Below, one piece after another: positions 6,792-7,422 of a stretch of DNA of 7,422 nt; position 1 is the stretch's first letter, and every line of letters starts with the position of its first letter. A program made the translations under genes and the position numbers. Below the pieces are notes generated by a model. That model saw only the letters and a program-made list of their open reading frames with translations, ran no database searches and was not told where the DNA came from. Source of the DNA: a bacterium (GTDB lineage Bacteria; Armatimonadota; Fimbriimonadia; Fimbriimonadales; JBAXQP01); assembly GCA_037131655.1 (NCBI GenBank), contig JBAXQP010000133.1, positions 1 to 7,422 on the forward strand, given 5' to 3'.

Positions 6792-7247
6792 TTACTTCAC
6801 GTCTATAATGCCTTCATGCGCCAATTCCAATGTCTCGACCGCCAAAGTTCCGGTGTTGGCAGTCAAATCGGGACCGACCCATTTGACAGGAAAGGCATGA
6901 AGGAACGACCATTCCTGAACCACATTTCCTTCCGAATCAAGCAGTTGAATGCCCACATTACGGCGCTTGAAATTGCCGTTTAGAACCTCCATGTACCATT
7001 TATAAAGGTCCGTATCAGTGGTCATGCCGCGTTTGAGAATGATGTTGGAATAACGAACGCGACCAGGGAATTTATGAACTACCCCGCCGCCTTCCGCATA
7101 TTCTTCCGCCTGCATCTCAATGGAAAGTCCACTGCAATCGTGAAAATAGGCAACAGAAAGTGTGCCCCCCTCACTTGCGCCAATCTGCACCTTCCAAAGG
7201 GCATTCGCAACCGCTCGCTTATCATTTCTTGCATTACTAGCTGGCAT
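6792..7247 (-). CDS. gp19-like inner tube protein (Afp1/Afp5-type)
   Basis: This 151-residue protein is the subunit of the inner tube, which stacks as hexameric rings inside the sheath and is driven into the target on contraction. Family landmarks are clear along the whole length: CSGLSIEMQAEEYAEGG at 38-54, the region 66-85 with the hallmark LKRGMTTDTDLYKWY at 71-85, LLDSEGNVVQEWSFLHAFPV at 102-121, and the closing TLAVETLELAHEGI at 134-147. Length is typical. Start ATG 7247-7245 follows a strong AGGAGGAG with a 6-nt spacer, fitting a highly expressed structural protein. The Shine-Dalgarno overlaps the stop codon of the gene before it, implying translational coupling. Its place ahead of the LysM, spike and PAAR genes suggests the Afp5-like, baseplate-proximal tube subunit rather than the main Afp1-like one, but without the rest of the cluster this is inference. 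Confidence 0.94.
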   Translation of the reverse strand: MPASNARNDKRAVANALWKVQIGASEGGTLSVAYFHDCSGLSIEMQAEEYAEGGGVVHKFPGRVRYSNIILKRGMTTDTDLYKWYMEVLNGNFKRRNVGIQLLDSEGNVVQEWSFLHAFPVKWVGPDLTANTGTLAVETLELAHEGIIDVK

Positions 7248-7262
7248 CTAAATCTCCTCCTA
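7248..7262 (-). promoter_or_regulatory. Shine-Dalgarno of the tube gene overlapping the preceding stop codon
   Basis: On the minus strand the sequence reads TAGGAGGAGATTTAGATG. The stop TAG (7262-7260) of the upstream gene shares its last two bases with AGGAGGAG (7261-7254), six bases before the tube ATG. Terminating ribosomes would be released directly on the tube start site, a layout that favours coupled translation. Confidence 0.8.
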
Positions 7263-7422
7263 AGGTTGCCTGAATGGGGCAACCCTGTTGCGGTGCTTTT
7301 TCGCATCCGCGCGCATCAGGTCATAGACCCGATCCGTCAGCTTATGAACATTAACCGAAGCCAGGCTTGGAGCTACCACCGGCGTACTTTGTATTGACTG
7401 CACAGCCGATTCAGTACTCGAC
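7260..7422 (-). CDS. C-terminal tail of an unknown protein upstream of the tube gene (5' end outside window)
   Basis: One minus-strand frame is open from the right edge to TAG 7262-7260, giving 53 residues. It starts with a Ser/Thr/Pro/Val-rich disordered stretch (STESAVQSIQSTPVVAPSL), followed by a charged helix (VHKLTDRVYDLMRADAKKHR) and a short tail ending in FRQP. This layout of a low-complexity linker and then a terminal helix repeats that of the 1077-residue protein, and the two helices align without gaps. The next gene, the tube, begins 12 bp after the stop with an overlapping Shine-Dalgarno, which supports this as a genuine gene end. In Afp-like clusters sheath genes precede the second tube gene, but this tail does not look like a sheath C-terminus to me. 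The rest of the protein and its function are unknown. Confidence 0.75.
   Translation of the reverse strand, partial: SSTESAVQSIQSTPVVAPSLASVNVHKLTDRVYDLMRADAKKHRNRVAPFRQP
7264..7284 (-). promoter_or_regulatory. Inverted repeat just upstream of the tube ribosome binding site
   Basis: A perfect 7-bp inverted repeat, GGTTGCC (7264-7270) and GGCAACC (7278-7284), with a 7-nt loop, lies in the last codons of the upstream gene and ends two bases before the tube Shine-Dalgarno. No T-run follows on either strand, so it is not a typical intrinsic terminator. It could be an mRNA-stabilising hairpin, an attenuator, or chance. Confidence 0.45.

Noticed and set aside
984..7247. Locus considered as a type VI secretion cluster or a prophage tail
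   Set aside because: The LysM adaptor with a VgrG-like spike and PAAR tip beside a gp19-like tube is the eCIS arrangement; no Tss membrane-complex genes and no phage head, portal or lysis genes are present.
7074..7397. Plus-strand 107-codon frame at the right end
   Set aside because: It is antisense to the tube gene and to the upstream C-terminal tail, both of which have coherent minus-strand translations.

Overview
This window holds part of a contractile injection system (CIS) locus, most like the extracellular (eCIS) class typified by Afp, PVC and MAC. Every gene I can support lies on the minus strand, so the cluster is transcribed from high to low coordinates. In that order it runs: the 3' end of an unknown gene (7422-7260), a gp19-like inner tube protein (7247-6792), a very large unrecognised protein of 1077 residues (6770-3537), a LysM tube/baseplate adaptor (3511-2855), a VgrG/gp27-gp5-type spike (2819-984), a PAAR spike tip (969-667), and the 5' part of an unknown helical gene (650 to the left edge). 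Gaps between genes are only 12-35 bp and most starts have a purine-rich Shine-Dalgarno sequence. I see no promoter or terminator, so this looks like the interior of one long operon. No stretch of more than 300 bp lacks a gene.

The order tube - unknown - LysM - spike - PAAR follows Afp5 - Afp6 - Afp7 - Afp8 - (Afp9) - Afp10. The assembly logic is clear. The tube stacks on a baseplate hub built with the LysM adaptor, the trimeric spike closes the hub, and the PAAR protein sharpens its tip. Sheath, gp25-like, gp6/gp7-like, AAA+ ATPase, tape-measure and cap genes are not visible and presumably lie outside the window.

The unusual part is the 1077-residue protein between tube and LysM adaptor, where Afp/PVC have only a small protein. 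It has a probable folded N-terminal domain, an Arg-rich stretch followed by an Ala-rich hydrophobic segment, about 680 residues of Pro/Gly/Met-rich low-complexity sequence, and a charged helix at the C-terminus. That terminal helix resembles the C-terminal tail of the incomplete gene upstream of the tube. Two different proteins flanking the tube gene may therefore share a docking helix. The hydrophobic segment raises the possibility that the large protein tethers the particle to a membrane.

The organism cannot be named from this sequence. Base composition is intermediate, and the proteins match eCIS families in general rather than a Photorhabdus or Serratia copy that I recognise. Nothing points to a phage genome (no capsid, terminase, portal or lysis genes) or to a type VI secretion locus.
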